Source of the DNA: Streptomyces koelreuteriae
GTDB taxonomy: Bacteria; Actinomycetota; Actinomycetes; Streptomycetales; Streptomycetaceae
Assembly (NCBI RefSeq): GCF_018604545.1
Contig: NZ_CP075896.1
Coordinates: 5,828,001-5,892,000, forward strand
DNA length: 64,000 bases
Reading direction: 5' to 3'
Positions 16,931 to 24,459 of this stretch are shown one piece after another. How positions within the stretch are numbered: the stretch's first letter is position 1; the number at the start of each line of letters is the position of its first letter. The position numbers were made by a program, and so were the translations under genes. A model generated the notes under the pieces. The model saw only the letters and a program-made list of their open reading frames with translations. It was not told the DNA's origin and ran no database searches.

Positions 16931-17974
16931 TCAGTTCTCGACGAGGACCTTGAGGCTCTTGCGGTCGGCCATGTCCCGGTAGCCGCCCGGGACGCCGTCG
17001 AGGTCGGTGGTGGCGTCGAAGACCTTCCCGGGCTCGATGGTGCCGTCGAGGATGTCGGGCATCAGCTCCTCGATGTAGGCGCGGACCGGTGCGGGGCCGC
17101 CTGCCAGGCGGATGTTGTGCCGGAAGAGGCTGCCGAAACCGACCGGTGCCTCCTCGTACTGCGGAACGCCGACGCGGCTGATCACACCGCCCGGGCGGAC
17201 GACGCCGAGGGCCTGCTCGTAGGCGGGCATGTTGCCGACGCACTCGAGGACCACGTGCGTGCCGTGTCCGCCGGTCAGCTCGCGGACCGCCGCCACGCCC
17301 TCCTCGCCGCGGGCGGAGACGACATCGGTGGCGCCGAACTCGCGGCCGAGGTCGGTGCGCGCCCGGTGACGTCCCATGAGGATGATCTGCTCGGCGCCGA
17401 GGCGCTTGGCGGACAGGGCCGCGAGCAGGCCGACCGCGCCGTCGCCGATCACGGTGACACGGGTGCGCTGATCGACACCGCCCGCGACGGCGGCGTGGTG
17501 GCCGGTGCCGAGGACGTCCGAGAGCGTCAGCAGGGACGGGATCAGGGCGGAGTCCGGGGCGACGGGGAGCTTGACGAGGGTGCCGTCGGCGAGCGGGACG
17601 CGGACCGCTTCGGCCTGGCCGCCCTCGTCCGCCTCGCCGTCCCAGAAGTTGGCCTGGGCGTGGGCGCAGGACGTGTGCAGGCCCGCGCGGCAGAACGCGC
17701 AGGTGTTGTCGGAGATGGCGAACGGGGCGACGACGAGATCGCCGCGCTTGACGGTGGTCACCTCCGAGCCGGTGTCCTCGACGACGCCGATGAACTCGTG
17801 GCCCATCCGCGCGGGACCGTCCTCGGGCTTCATCGAGCCGTACGGCCACAGGTCGCTGCCGCAGACGCAGGACGCGGTGATACGGACCAGGGCGTCGGTG
17901 GGGTGCTGGATGACGGAGTCGGGGACGTTCTCGACGCGGATGTCGCCGGCGCCGTACAGGAGGGTCGCGCGCAT
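16931..17974 (-). CDS. Zinc-dependent alcohol dehydrogenase
   Basis: A 347-residue medium-chain dehydrogenase/reductase. Catalytic zinc ligands appear as Cys in ASCVCGSDLW and His-Glu in RMGHEFIGVVEDTG. The structural-zinc cysteine cluster is NTCAFCRAGLHTSCAHA. The Rossmann loop is VIGDGAVGLLAALSAKRLGA. Such enzymes oxidise alcohols or reduce aldehydes with NAD(P)(H); the substrate is not evident. The gene is downstream of the MFS efflux gene (39-base gap) on the same strand, and both diverge from an XRE regulator, so the pair is likely one regulated unit. Confidence 0.9.
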   Translation of the reverse strand: MRATLLYGAGDIRVENVPDSVIQHPTDALVRITASCVCGSDLWPYGSMKPEDGPARMGHEFIGVVEDTGSEVTTVKRGDLVVAPFAISDNTCAFCRAGLHTSCAHAQANFWDGEADEGGQAEAVRVPLADGTLVKLPVAPDSALIPSLLTLSDVLGTGHHAAVAGGVDQRTRVTVIGDGAVGLLAALSAKRLGAEQIILMGRHRARTDLGREFGATDVVSARGEEGVAAVRELTGGHGTHVVLECVGNMPAYEQALGVVRPGGVISRVGVPQYEEAPVGFGSLFRHNIRLAGGPAPVRAYIEELMPDILDGTIEPGKVFDATTDLDGVPGGYRDMADRKSLKVLVEN

Positions 17975-18013
17975 GAGGTGCTCCAGTGTTGTCGTGCTGG
18001 TCGGACGAGCGGG

Positions 18014-19288
18014 TCAGGCCTGGTCGGCGTGGACGGAGGCCGCACTCCGGGAGGCGGCGCCGGTGCGGCGGTGCCGCCGCAGGGCGAGGGTGAGGGTGGG
18101 GATCAGGGTGAGGGCGGCGACGGCGGTGCCGACGACGGCGGGGCCCGTGGATCCGAGGCCGGAGTCGAGGGTGAGTCCGGCGGTCCAGGAGCCGGCGGCG
18201 GTGCCGAGGTTGAACGCCGAGACGGTCAGGGCGGAGGCCAGGGTGGGTGCCCGGCCCGCGTAGCGGACGGCCAGGGCCATCAGGACCGGGTTGGCGCCGA
18301 GGCCGAAGAATCCCAGCAGGCCGATCAGGACGACCGTGACCGGGGCGGAGCCGGCCAGCAGGACGATCGCCATCAGCAGGAGGGCGGCGCCCGCGGCGGC
18401 GACGACGGTCACCGTGTGGGGGCGGCGGTCGCCCAGACGGCCACCGATGATCGAGCCCGCGAGGGCTCCGACGCCGAAGCCGACGAGGACCAGCGGCACC
18501 AGCCCGGCGGCGAGACCGGTCCGGTCGGTCAGCAGGGGCGCGATGTAGGAGTACGCGGCCAGGACACCGCCGGTCGTGGTCGCGCAGGCGGCCAGGACCA
18601 GCCACAGGCGGCCGGAGCGCAGGGCGGTCAGCTCGGAGCGGATCGAGCCCGTGTACCGGTCCGGGCCGTCGTCGGGGACGGTGCGGGCGATCAGCGCGAT
18701 GGCCGCGGCGGAGGCGGCGGCCAGGGCCCAGAAGGGTCCCCGCCAGCCCATGAGCTGCCCGGCGAACGCGCCCAGCGGTACGCCGACGACGTTGGCGAGC
18801 ATCGCTCCGGCCCCGACGACCCCGAGGGCGCGGGAGCGGGCGGCCGGGCCCGCGGCGTGCGCGGCGGCCACGTTGGCCACGGCCCAGAACGCGCCGGTGG
18901 CGATCGCGGTCAGGAACCGTGCCGCCAGCAGCAGGCTGAAGCTGGAGCCGAGCGCCACGACGACGTGCCCGGCGGCGAAGACGCCCAGGGCGAGCATCAG
19001 GGTCAGCCGCTTGGGCAGCCGCAGCGTCAGCATCGCCATCAGCGGGGCGCCGACGATCATCCCGACGGCGAAGACGGTGATCAGCAGCCCGGTCCGGGCC
19101 ACGCCGACCCGCAGATCGCCCGCGATCTCGGGCAGCAGGCCGGCCACGACGAACTCGGTGGTGCCCATCAGGAACGTGCCGAGCGCGAGCACGTGGACGA
19201 CGAGCGGCAGCCGGGCGGACGAAGGCTCGGGGTTGTCGGCCCGTACGGTCTCGGCGGGGGCGTGGAGGGTCGCTCCTCGCGTACTCAT
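18014..19288 (-). CDS. MFS efflux transporter, Cmx/CmlR-like
   Basis: A 424-residue major facilitator with twelve predicted helices. The N-terminal helix FLMGTTEFVVAGLLPEIAGD and the antiporter-type motif GVVGAGAMLANVVGVPLG match the Cmx/CmrA/PbuE-like drug-proton antiporter group (DHA1), which exports chloramphenicol and similar compounds or sugars/nucleosides. The first 25 residues are hydrophilic. ATG start at 19288, diverging from the XRE regulator gene over 134 bases. Export of a toxic substrate handled with the adjacent dehydrogenase is plausible but unproven. Confidence 0.88.
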   Translation of the reverse strand: MSTRGATLHAPAETVRADNPEPSSARLPLVVHVLALGTFLMGTTEFVVAGLLPEIAGDLRVGVARTGLLITVFAVGMIVGAPLMAMLTLRLPKRLTLMLALGVFAAGHVVVALGSSFSLLLAARFLTAIATGAFWAVANVAAAHAAGPAARSRALGVVGAGAMLANVVGVPLGAFAGQLMGWRGPFWALAAASAAAIALIARTVPDDGPDRYTGSIRSELTALRSGRLWLVLAACATTTGGVLAAYSYIAPLLTDRTGLAAGLVPLVLVGFGVGALAGSIIGGRLGDRRPHTVTVVAAAGAALLLMAIVLLAGSAPVTVVLIGLLGFFGLGANPVLMALAVRYAGRAPTLASALTVSAFNLGTAAGSWTAGLTLDSGLGSTGPAVVGTAVAALTLIPTLTLALRRHRRTGAASRSAASVHADQA

Positions 19289-19422
19289 GCATCAACTCCG
19301 TGGGGTGCTGTCCGGTGTGCGGAACCCACGAAACCGGCCCTGCGGCGGGTGGAGAAGGTTGCGTTTATGGGGGGTACAAGCTCAACCTCCCTCCGCACCC
19401 CGCGGTGGCTACCGTGGAACGC

Positions 19423-20310
19423 ATGGCCGACCACAGCAGTGACCACCGCACGGAGATCCGGGACTTTCTCGCCAGCCGCCGCGCCAAGATCACGCCGGAG
19501 CGGGCCGGGCTGCCGACCAGTGCCCGGCGCCGGGTGCCGGGGCTCAGGCGCGAGGAGGTCGCCGTGCTCGCCGGGGTGAGCACCGAGTGGTACACCCGCC
19601 TGGAGAAGGGCCACATCAGCGGCGTCTCCGAGGACGTGCTCGCCGCGGTCGCCCAGGCCCTGCAGTTGGACGACGACGAACGCACCTATCTGTTCGACCT
19701 GGCACGCGCCGCCCGGCCCGCCCGGCGCACGCCGTCCCGCCGCAGGGACGTCGAGGTCCCGCCCCGCATCCAGTGGCTGCTGGACTCCGTCGCCCTGTCC
19801 GCCGCCTTCGTACGCAACGGCCGCCTGGACGTCGTCGCCACCAACCCGCTGGCCAGGGCCCTGCACGCGCCGATGTTCGCCAGCCCCACCGCCGACTCGC
19901 GGGGCCGCGCCAACTTCGCCCGCTACCACTTCCTCGACCCGGGCTCACAGGACTTCTTCGTCGACTGGGCCTCCGGCGCCGCCATGACCGTGGCGCTGTT
20001 GCGTGCCGAGGCCGGGCGCGAACCGCATGACCGGGCCCTGCGCGAACTCATCGGTGAACTGTCCACGGCCAGCGCCGACTTCCGCACCATGTGGGCCGCG
20101 CACGACGTCCGCATCCGCCACGAGGGCACCAAACGGCTCCAGCACCCCGAGGTCGGCCTCCTGGACCTGACCTTCCACTCCCTGGACCTGCCCGTCTCCC
20201 CCCGAGCCGTGCACGACCTGAGCCTCTACACCGCCGAACCGGGCACGACCTCCGAAGACCGCCTCAAACTCCTCGCCAGCCTGGCGGCTACTCCCGCGCG
20301 GTCGACCTGA
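19423..20310 (+). CDS. XRE-family regulator with MmyB-like ligand domain
   Basis: A 295-residue regulator. The N-terminal helix-turn-helix region includes RRRVPGLRREEVAVLAGVST and EWYTRLEKGHISGVSEDVLA, the pattern shared by many Streptomyces XRE regulators, followed by the MmyB-like ligand-binding domain (IQWLLDSVALSAAFVRNGRL, FLDPGSQDFFVDW). These usually repress a divergent oxidoreductase or transporter and respond to small molecules or fatty acids. Here the divergent pair is the MFS transporter and alcohol dehydrogenase, the obvious targets. ATG at 19423; the longer open frame from 19300 crosses the promoter region. Confidence 0.9.
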   Translation: MADHSSDHRTEIRDFLASRRAKITPERAGLPTSARRRVPGLRREEVAVLAGVSTEWYTRLEKGHISGVSEDVLAAVAQALQLDDDERTYLFDLARAARPARRTPSRRRDVEVPPRIQWLLDSVALSAAFVRNGRLDVVATNPLARALHAPMFASPTADSRGRANFARYHFLDPGSQDFFVDWASGAAMTVALLRAEAGREPHDRALRELIGELSTASADFRTMWAAHDVRIRHEGTKRLQHPEVGLLDLTFHSLDLPVSPRAVHDLSLYTAEPGTTSEDRLKLLASLAATPARST

Positions 20311-20326
20311 GCCTCGTGGAGGCTCA
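20308..20326. terminator. Convergent bidirectional hairpin
   Basis: TGAGCCTC-GTG-GAGGCTCA is a perfect 8-bp stem with a three-base loop. It includes the TGA stop of the XRE gene and lies between two converging genes, so it can act on both strands. No T run follows. Confidence 0.6.
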
Positions 20327-20331
20327 CGCGT

Positions 20332-22140
20332 CTATTCCAGTGGACCCGTGGTGGCCGGAGTCGTGCCGTGGCGGCGTTGGCGGTGGGTGTAGGTGGTGAG
20401 GGCGTGCCAGAGGTCGCGGCGGTCGGTGTCGGGCCAGAGGGCGGGGGTGAAGTGGAGTTCGGCGTAGGCGGTGTGCCAGGGCAGGAAGTTGGAGACGCGG
20501 TGTTCGCCGCCCGTGCGCCAGAGCAGGTCGACGTCCGGCAGGTCGGGGCGGGGGAGGTGCCGGGCGAAGTCGTCCTCGGTGATCAGGTCGGGATCCAGGT
20601 GGCCGGCCCGGGTGCGGCGGGCCAGGGCGGCGGCCGTTCGGGTGAGTTCGTCCCGGCCTCCGTAGTCGATGCACATCGTCAGGGTCAGGCCCGTGCGGGA
20701 GCGGGTGGTGCGCTCCCGGAGGTGGAGGAGGTCGACCAGGTCGGGCGGCAGGCGGCCGGGGCGGCCGTGCCAGGTCAGGCGGACGTCGAGGTCGCGGAAG
20801 GGGTCGTCGGTCAGTTCACCGCGCAGGAGGTCGAGGATCGCGTCGACCTCTTCGGTGTCGCGGTGCCAGTTCTCGGTGGAGAAGGTGTAGAGCGTCAGGT
20901 GCCGTAGGCCGATGTCCAGGGCGCCGTGGACCACTTCGCGGACGGCGGTGGCGCCGGCGCGGTGACCCTCGTGGCGGGGGAGGCCCCGCTGCTGGGCCCA
21001 GCGGCCGTTGCCGTCCATGATCACGGCGACGTGGGCGGGCAGATGGACGGGCGGGATCTCCGGAGGGCGTTCGCCGGTCGGGTGGGGTGGTGGGGAGCGG
21101 AACGCCGTGGTGGGGGCCGGGCGGGTGAGGGCGGGGCGTCTGCCGTGGGCGGGCTGGTGTGCGGGCGGCACCGTCAGGGGGGTCAGGCTCCAGGCCAGGG
21201 CCGCGCGGGCCCGGGCGGGGGCGAGGATCCGGGCGCGGGTGAGGGGCGCGGGCCGGGGCGGGGCCTGGAGTACGCCCGGTCCGGCGGCGTCGATGGCGTC
21301 GAGCTGGGCGCGCAGCAGGGCCGCCATCGTGTGCAGGACGGTGGCGGGGCCGGGGTGCATGCCGCGGCTGAGGCTCTCCTGGGTCACCCACCGGCGCGCC
21401 AGCCCGGTCAGCTCCGTGACCAGGGCGGACACGGCGGGGCTCCAGCGGCGGTGCGCCAAGTCGGCGGCGGATCCGGGGTGGTTGTCGAGGGCCTCGCCGG
21501 GCAGCAGGAGGTCGCCCTGGGCGAGGTCGGCGGACAGGTCGGTGAGGATGTCCGTGAGCCGGACGCCGTCGAGGAACTCCTCGTAGGTCTCCCGGGTGTC
21601 CAGCCGGAGCGCCACGGGCACCCCGGCCCGGTCGAAGAGCGTGCGGACCTGGCCGAACCAGGGCAGCAGGTTGTCCCGGCCCCAGGTGCGCCACTCGGTC
21701 CAGTCGGTGAAGTGCCTGCCCTCGGTGTCCTCCTGGACCTGGACCATGGCGGCTTGCAGTTCCGACAGGTCCAGGCGCCAGCGGCCCGCGGTGTCCACGA
21801 GGGCGTGGCGGACGGGGTCCTGGCTGGTGCCGGTGGGCAGTTCGCGGTGCAGGGCGCTGATCCACTCCTCGACCCGGACGGCCCGGTCGGCCGCCGGTGC
21901 GGTGCGGTCGTCGCCCAGGTCGTCCAGCGCGTTGGCCGCCGCCCACAGGGCGTGCAGCGCCGGGCGCAGCGGGGCGGGCACCAGCTGGATCAGGGCGTAC
22001 TCCGCGGGGTCCTCCCGCCTGGTCCGGACCCGGCACAGCCGGTAGGCCGCCCGCAGCGCCGGGTCGTCGCCGATCACCGTCCGAGCGGCGGTCGTGCGTC
22101 GGTCTGCCGGGTCTGGGGTCGCGGGAGGCACATCGCTCAC
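20332..22140 (-). CDS. Fused squalene/phytoene-synthase-like and cis-prenyltransferase protein
   Basis: A 602-residue two-domain protein. Residues ~25-295 resemble head-to-head prenyl synthases: AYRLCRVRTRREDPAEYAL, first Asp motif DDLGD (~73-77) and second motif DILTDLSADLAQGDLLLP with DLSAD (~201-205); both DxxxD sites are intact. A Pro-rich linker (~300-365) leads to a complete UppS-type domain: HVAVIMDGNGRWAQQRG, LTLYTFSTENWHRDTEEVD, MCIDYGGRDEL and RTGGEHRVSNFLPWHTAYAE, all catalytic and diphosphate-binding residues present. So one chain could build cis-prenyl diphosphate and process or condense prenyl units. Start: GTG at 22140; a TTG at 22176 would add 12 residues. No terpene cyclase is adjacent. 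Confidence 0.88.
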   Translation of the reverse strand: MSDVPPATPDPADRRTTAARTVIGDDPALRAAYRLCRVRTRREDPAEYALIQLVPAPLRPALHALWAAANALDDLGDDRTAPAADRAVRVEEWISALHRELPTGTSQDPVRHALVDTAGRWRLDLSELQAAMVQVQEDTEGRHFTDWTEWRTWGRDNLLPWFGQVRTLFDRAGVPVALRLDTRETYEEFLDGVRLTDILTDLSADLAQGDLLLPGEALDNHPGSAADLAHRRWSPAVSALVTELTGLARRWVTQESLSRGMHPGPATVLHTMAALLRAQLDAIDAAGPGVLQAPPRPAPLTRARILAPARARAALAWSLTPLTVPPAHQPAHGRRPALTRPAPTTAFRSPPPHPTGERPPEIPPVHLPAHVAVIMDGNGRWAQQRGLPRHEGHRAGATAVREVVHGALDIGLRHLTLYTFSTENWHRDTEEVDAILDLLRGELTDDPFRDLDVRLTWHGRPGRLPPDLVDLLHLRERTTRSRTGLTLTMCIDYGGRDELTRTAAALARRTRAGHLDPDLITEDDFARHLPRPDLPDVDLLWRTGGEHRVSNFLPWHTAYAELHFTPALWPDTDRRDLWHALTTYTHRQRRHGTTPATTGPLE

Positions 22141-22176
22141 AACGAGAGCGGTACGTCCAGGTATTGCGCTGATCAA
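22140..22176 (-). promoter_or_regulatory. Possible promoter of a leaderless prenyl-enzyme transcript
   Basis: On the reverse strand TTGATC (22171-22176), a 17-base spacer and TACCGC (22148-22153) precede the GTG at 22140 by seven bases, so the transcript could begin at or next to the start codon. No ribosome-binding site is visible, which fits leaderless translation. The -10 match is modest. Confidence 0.35.
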
Positions 22177-22270
22177 GTGGGTTGCTGCGGGGGAGGGGGG
22201 TTTGTCCGGGGTCTGGTCCGACAGGCGGCTGCCGCGGCGTACCCCCTGTGGGTGGGTCCCGGGCCCGTCG

Positions 22271-22984
22271 TCAGTTGTGGTGGTGGCGGGTCAGGGCCTT
22301 GTTCAGGGCTGTGCGGAGTTCGGGGGGTGGGGGAGGGCCGTCGGACTGGGCGCTGGCGGTGACCGCGGCGGCCACGTCGCGGAGCTTGGTGTTGGAGAGC
22401 TGGGACGTCTCGCGGAGGATGTGCCAGGCCTGGTCGGAGGTGCAGCCGTGGGTGGCCATGAGGATGCCGCGGGCCTGGTCGATGACCGGGCGGGAGGCGA
22501 TGGCCTGGCGGAGCTGCTCGACCTCCGACTGCAGGACGTGCAGGCGCTCCGCGCGTTCCAGGGCGACCGCGGAGAGGGGCGAGGCGGCCGGGTCGTGGGG
22601 CGCGGTGCGCAGCGGGTCCGTGGTGTCCAGGCCGGCCAGTTCCAGGATCCGGCGCGGCTGGCCGTTCCAGTTCGTGGTGGTGATCGTCGTCGTCGCACGC
22701 TGACGGCCGTAGTCGCCCAGCACGTCCAGGAACCGCAGCCCGGCCGTGTCCATGAAGTGCACGCGCCCCATGTCCAGCTCGACCCGGGTGATCGTGGCCG
22801 GCAGCTCGGCCAGGGTTCTCGCCAGGATGTCCGCGCAGCCCTGGACGAGCTCACCGCGCGGGGTGAGCTCGGCCCGGTCCGCGTCGACGCGGCCACTGAT
22901 GACCAGGGTGTTCAGCCCTCCTGTGAGGTGTGGTGATGCCGCTGACGTCATGTCACCGCCCTGTCGGTCCTCGTCGGTCGTCAT
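22271..22984 (-). CDS. STAS-ANTAR regulatory protein
   Basis: A 237-residue protein. Residues ~20-125 are a STAS domain (anti-anti-sigma type) with VELDMGRVHFMDTAGLRFLD, in which the Ser/Thr-containing turn is present as DTAGL. Residues ~150-215 are an ANTAR RNA-binding domain: EVEQLRQAIASRPVIDQARG and CTSDQAWHILRETSQLSNTK, with the hallmark aromatic residue. ANTAR proteins bind paired hairpins in nascent RNA and prevent termination. Joining this to a STAS module links partner-switching phosphorylation to RNA control. It diverges from a second STAS gene. ATG at 22984; an internal ATG at 22951 is also possible. Confidence 0.85.
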   Translation of the reverse strand: MTTDEDRQGGDMTSAASPHLTGGLNTLVISGRVDADRAELTPRGELVQGCADILARTLAELPATITRVELDMGRVHFMDTAGLRFLDVLGDYGRQRATTTITTTNWNGQPRRILELAGLDTTDPLRTAPHDPAASPLSAVALERAERLHVLQSEVEQLRQAIASRPVIDQARGILMATHGCTSDQAWHILRETSQLSNTKLRDVAAAVTASAQSDGPPPPPELRTALNKALTRHHHN

Positions 22985-23084
22985 CGGTCCCCGCCGGACT
23001 GTGCAACGATCACGTCGCCCCCCCGGTGGACGTCGGTGTGACGTGCGCCTGCCCGCCTCACGGCGTACTACACCCGCTTCGGGG

Positions 23085-23109
23085 GCATGGGTTTTTCCCG
23101 GGCGGGTAC
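23085..23109 (+). promoter_or_regulatory. SigB-like promoter of the STAS-MEDS operon
   Basis: GCAT (23085-23088), 15 bases, then GGGTAC (23104-23109) fits the Streptomyces general-stress consensus GNNT-N14-16-GGGTAY used by SigB-type factors. The expected RNA start is near 23116, upstream of the TTG at 23144. Confidence 0.6.
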
Positions 23110-23143
23110 GAGCGCTGTGGTCCGCGAGCGTGGGGAGAGGGGC

Positions 23144-23494
23144 TTGAACACTCCATATCAGGTGCCTGCCGCCGGACCCCGCGTGCCGGGCCTGGCGGTG
23201 TTTCCGCTGGCCGGGCGGCAGGGGGTCAGGGCGGCGGGAGAAGTCGGCCTGACGACCCGCGCGATCTGGGAAGGCGTACTGGAGCAGGCCGTTCGCGAGG
23301 ATGAGGACGTGTACTACCTGGAGCTGTCCGACGTGACGTTCGTCGACGTCGCGGGCGCCGGCGCGCTCGCGGCCGCGGCGGGGCAGCTCAGGGACGGCCG
23401 CAGGTTCGTGGTGCGCCGACCGCCGCCGGCCCTGCGACGGACGCTGGATCTGCTGTGGCCCGACCAGGAGGGAATCGAGGTGTCGACGTCATGA
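23144..23494 (+). CDS. STAS-domain anti-anti-sigma factor
   Basis: A 116-residue STAS protein. The core segment YYLELSDVTFVDVAGAGALA is the family signature region; the conserved phosphorylatable Ser/Thr position appears to be Ala in FVDVAGAG, so control by phosphorylation is doubtful. The TTG at 23144 is chosen because GGGGAGAGG lies just upstream and because the SigB-like promoter at 23085-23109 lies downstream of the longer ATG at 23087. Its stop overlaps the ATG of the next gene (ATGA), so it pairs with that MEDS/ATPase protein, the likely anti-sigma factor. Confidence 0.8.
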   Translation: MNTPYQVPAAGPRVPGLAVFPLAGRQGVRAAGEVGLTTRAIWEGVLEQAVREDEDVYYLELSDVTFVDVAGAGALAAAAGQLRDGRRFVVRRPPPALRRTLDLLWPDQEGIEVSTS

Positions 23495-24444
23495 CCACCG
23501 CCCTCACCGAGCCCTTCGGGCCCCTCGCCCCCTTCGTCCACCCCGCGCTCTTCTACCGGGACGAGCAGGAGTACCTCGACGGCACCGTGCCCTTCGTGCG
23601 CGACGGCCTCGCGGCCGGCGAGCCCGTGGCGGTCGCGGTGCCCGGCAAGAACCTCGCGCTCATCCGGGACGCCCTGGGCGAGGCCGCGGACGCCGTGAGG
23701 TTCCTGGACATGCGGGAGGCCGGGCGCAACCCGGGCCGGATCATCCCGGGCGTGCTCCGCGCGTTCGCCGACGCCCAGCCGTCCGGCCGCCGGGTACGCA
23801 TCATCGGCGAGCCCGTCTGGGCCGGGCGCTCCGCCACCGAGTATCCCGCCTGCGCCCAGCACGAGGCGCTCATCAACGCGGCCTTCCGGGGCCGTACGGC
23901 GACCATCCTGTGTCCCTACGACGTCCAGGAACTCCCCGAGCACGTCCTCGCCGACGCGCACGCCACCCACCCCACCGTCATCCCCTCCGGCTCCCGGGCG
24001 GAGCAGGACAGCGAGGCGTACGCCCCCTGGGCCGTCGTCGACCGCTACAACGAGCCGCTGCCGCCCGTGCCGGACGCGCTGACGTTCCCCTTCGACTCCG
24101 ACTCGCTCTCCCCGGCCCGGCACGTGGCCGTCGGCGAGGCGGCGCGGCTCGGACTGACCGGCGTCAAGCTGGACGACCTGGCCCTGGCCACGGCCGAGCT
24201 CACCACGAACAGCGTGGTGCACGGCGGTGGTTCGGGTGTGCTGCGGATGTGGACCGAGGACGGGTACGTGGTCTGCGAGGTGCGCGACGGGGGACGGCTC
24301 GCCGACGTTCTGGCCGGGCGCCGGCCCGTCCCCCGTGACCAGCGCGGCGGGCGCGGGATCCTCCTGGTCAACCTGATCGCCGACCTGGTGCGGGTGCACC
24401 GGGGCGACGGCGGTACGACGGTGCGCTGCTGGTTCGTCCGCTGA
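23491..24444 (+). CDS. MEDS-HATPase anti-sigma-type regulator
   Basis: A 317-residue protein. The N-terminal MEDS domain (FVHPALFYRDEQEYLDGTVP, EPVWAGRSATEYPACAQHEA) is followed by a RsbW-like ATPase domain with N-box DLALATAELTTNSVVHGG and G-box RGGRGILLVNLIADLV. Such proteins are serine kinases or anti-sigma factors in Streptomyces partner-switching systems; the MEDS part senses methanogen/methylotroph-type ligands in related proteins. It is translationally coupled to the STAS gene, forming an antagonist/anti-sigma pair probably under SigB-type control. No sigma gene is adjacent. Confidence 0.88.
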   Translation: MTTALTEPFGPLAPFVHPALFYRDEQEYLDGTVPFVRDGLAAGEPVAVAVPGKNLALIRDALGEAADAVRFLDMREAGRNPGRIIPGVLRAFADAQPSGRRVRIIGEPVWAGRSATEYPACAQHEALINAAFRGRTATILCPYDVQELPEHVLADAHATHPTVIPSGSRAEQDSEAYAPWAVVDRYNEPLPPVPDALTFPFDSDSLSPARHVAVGEAARLGLTGVKLDDLALATAELTTNSVVHGGGSGVLRMWTEDGYVVCEVRDGGRLADVLAGRRPVPRDQRGGRGILLVNLIADLVRVHRGDGGTTVRCWFVR

Positions 24445-24459
24445 CGGACCCGGGGCGGC

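Noticed and set aside
22176..22176. TTG start for the prenyl fusion
   Set aside because: It has no ribosome-binding site; the GTG at 22140 fits the promoter better, though the TTG is not excluded.
23087..23143. ATG at 23087 as start of the STAS gene
   Set aside because: It lies inside the SigB-like promoter and would precede the RNA start.
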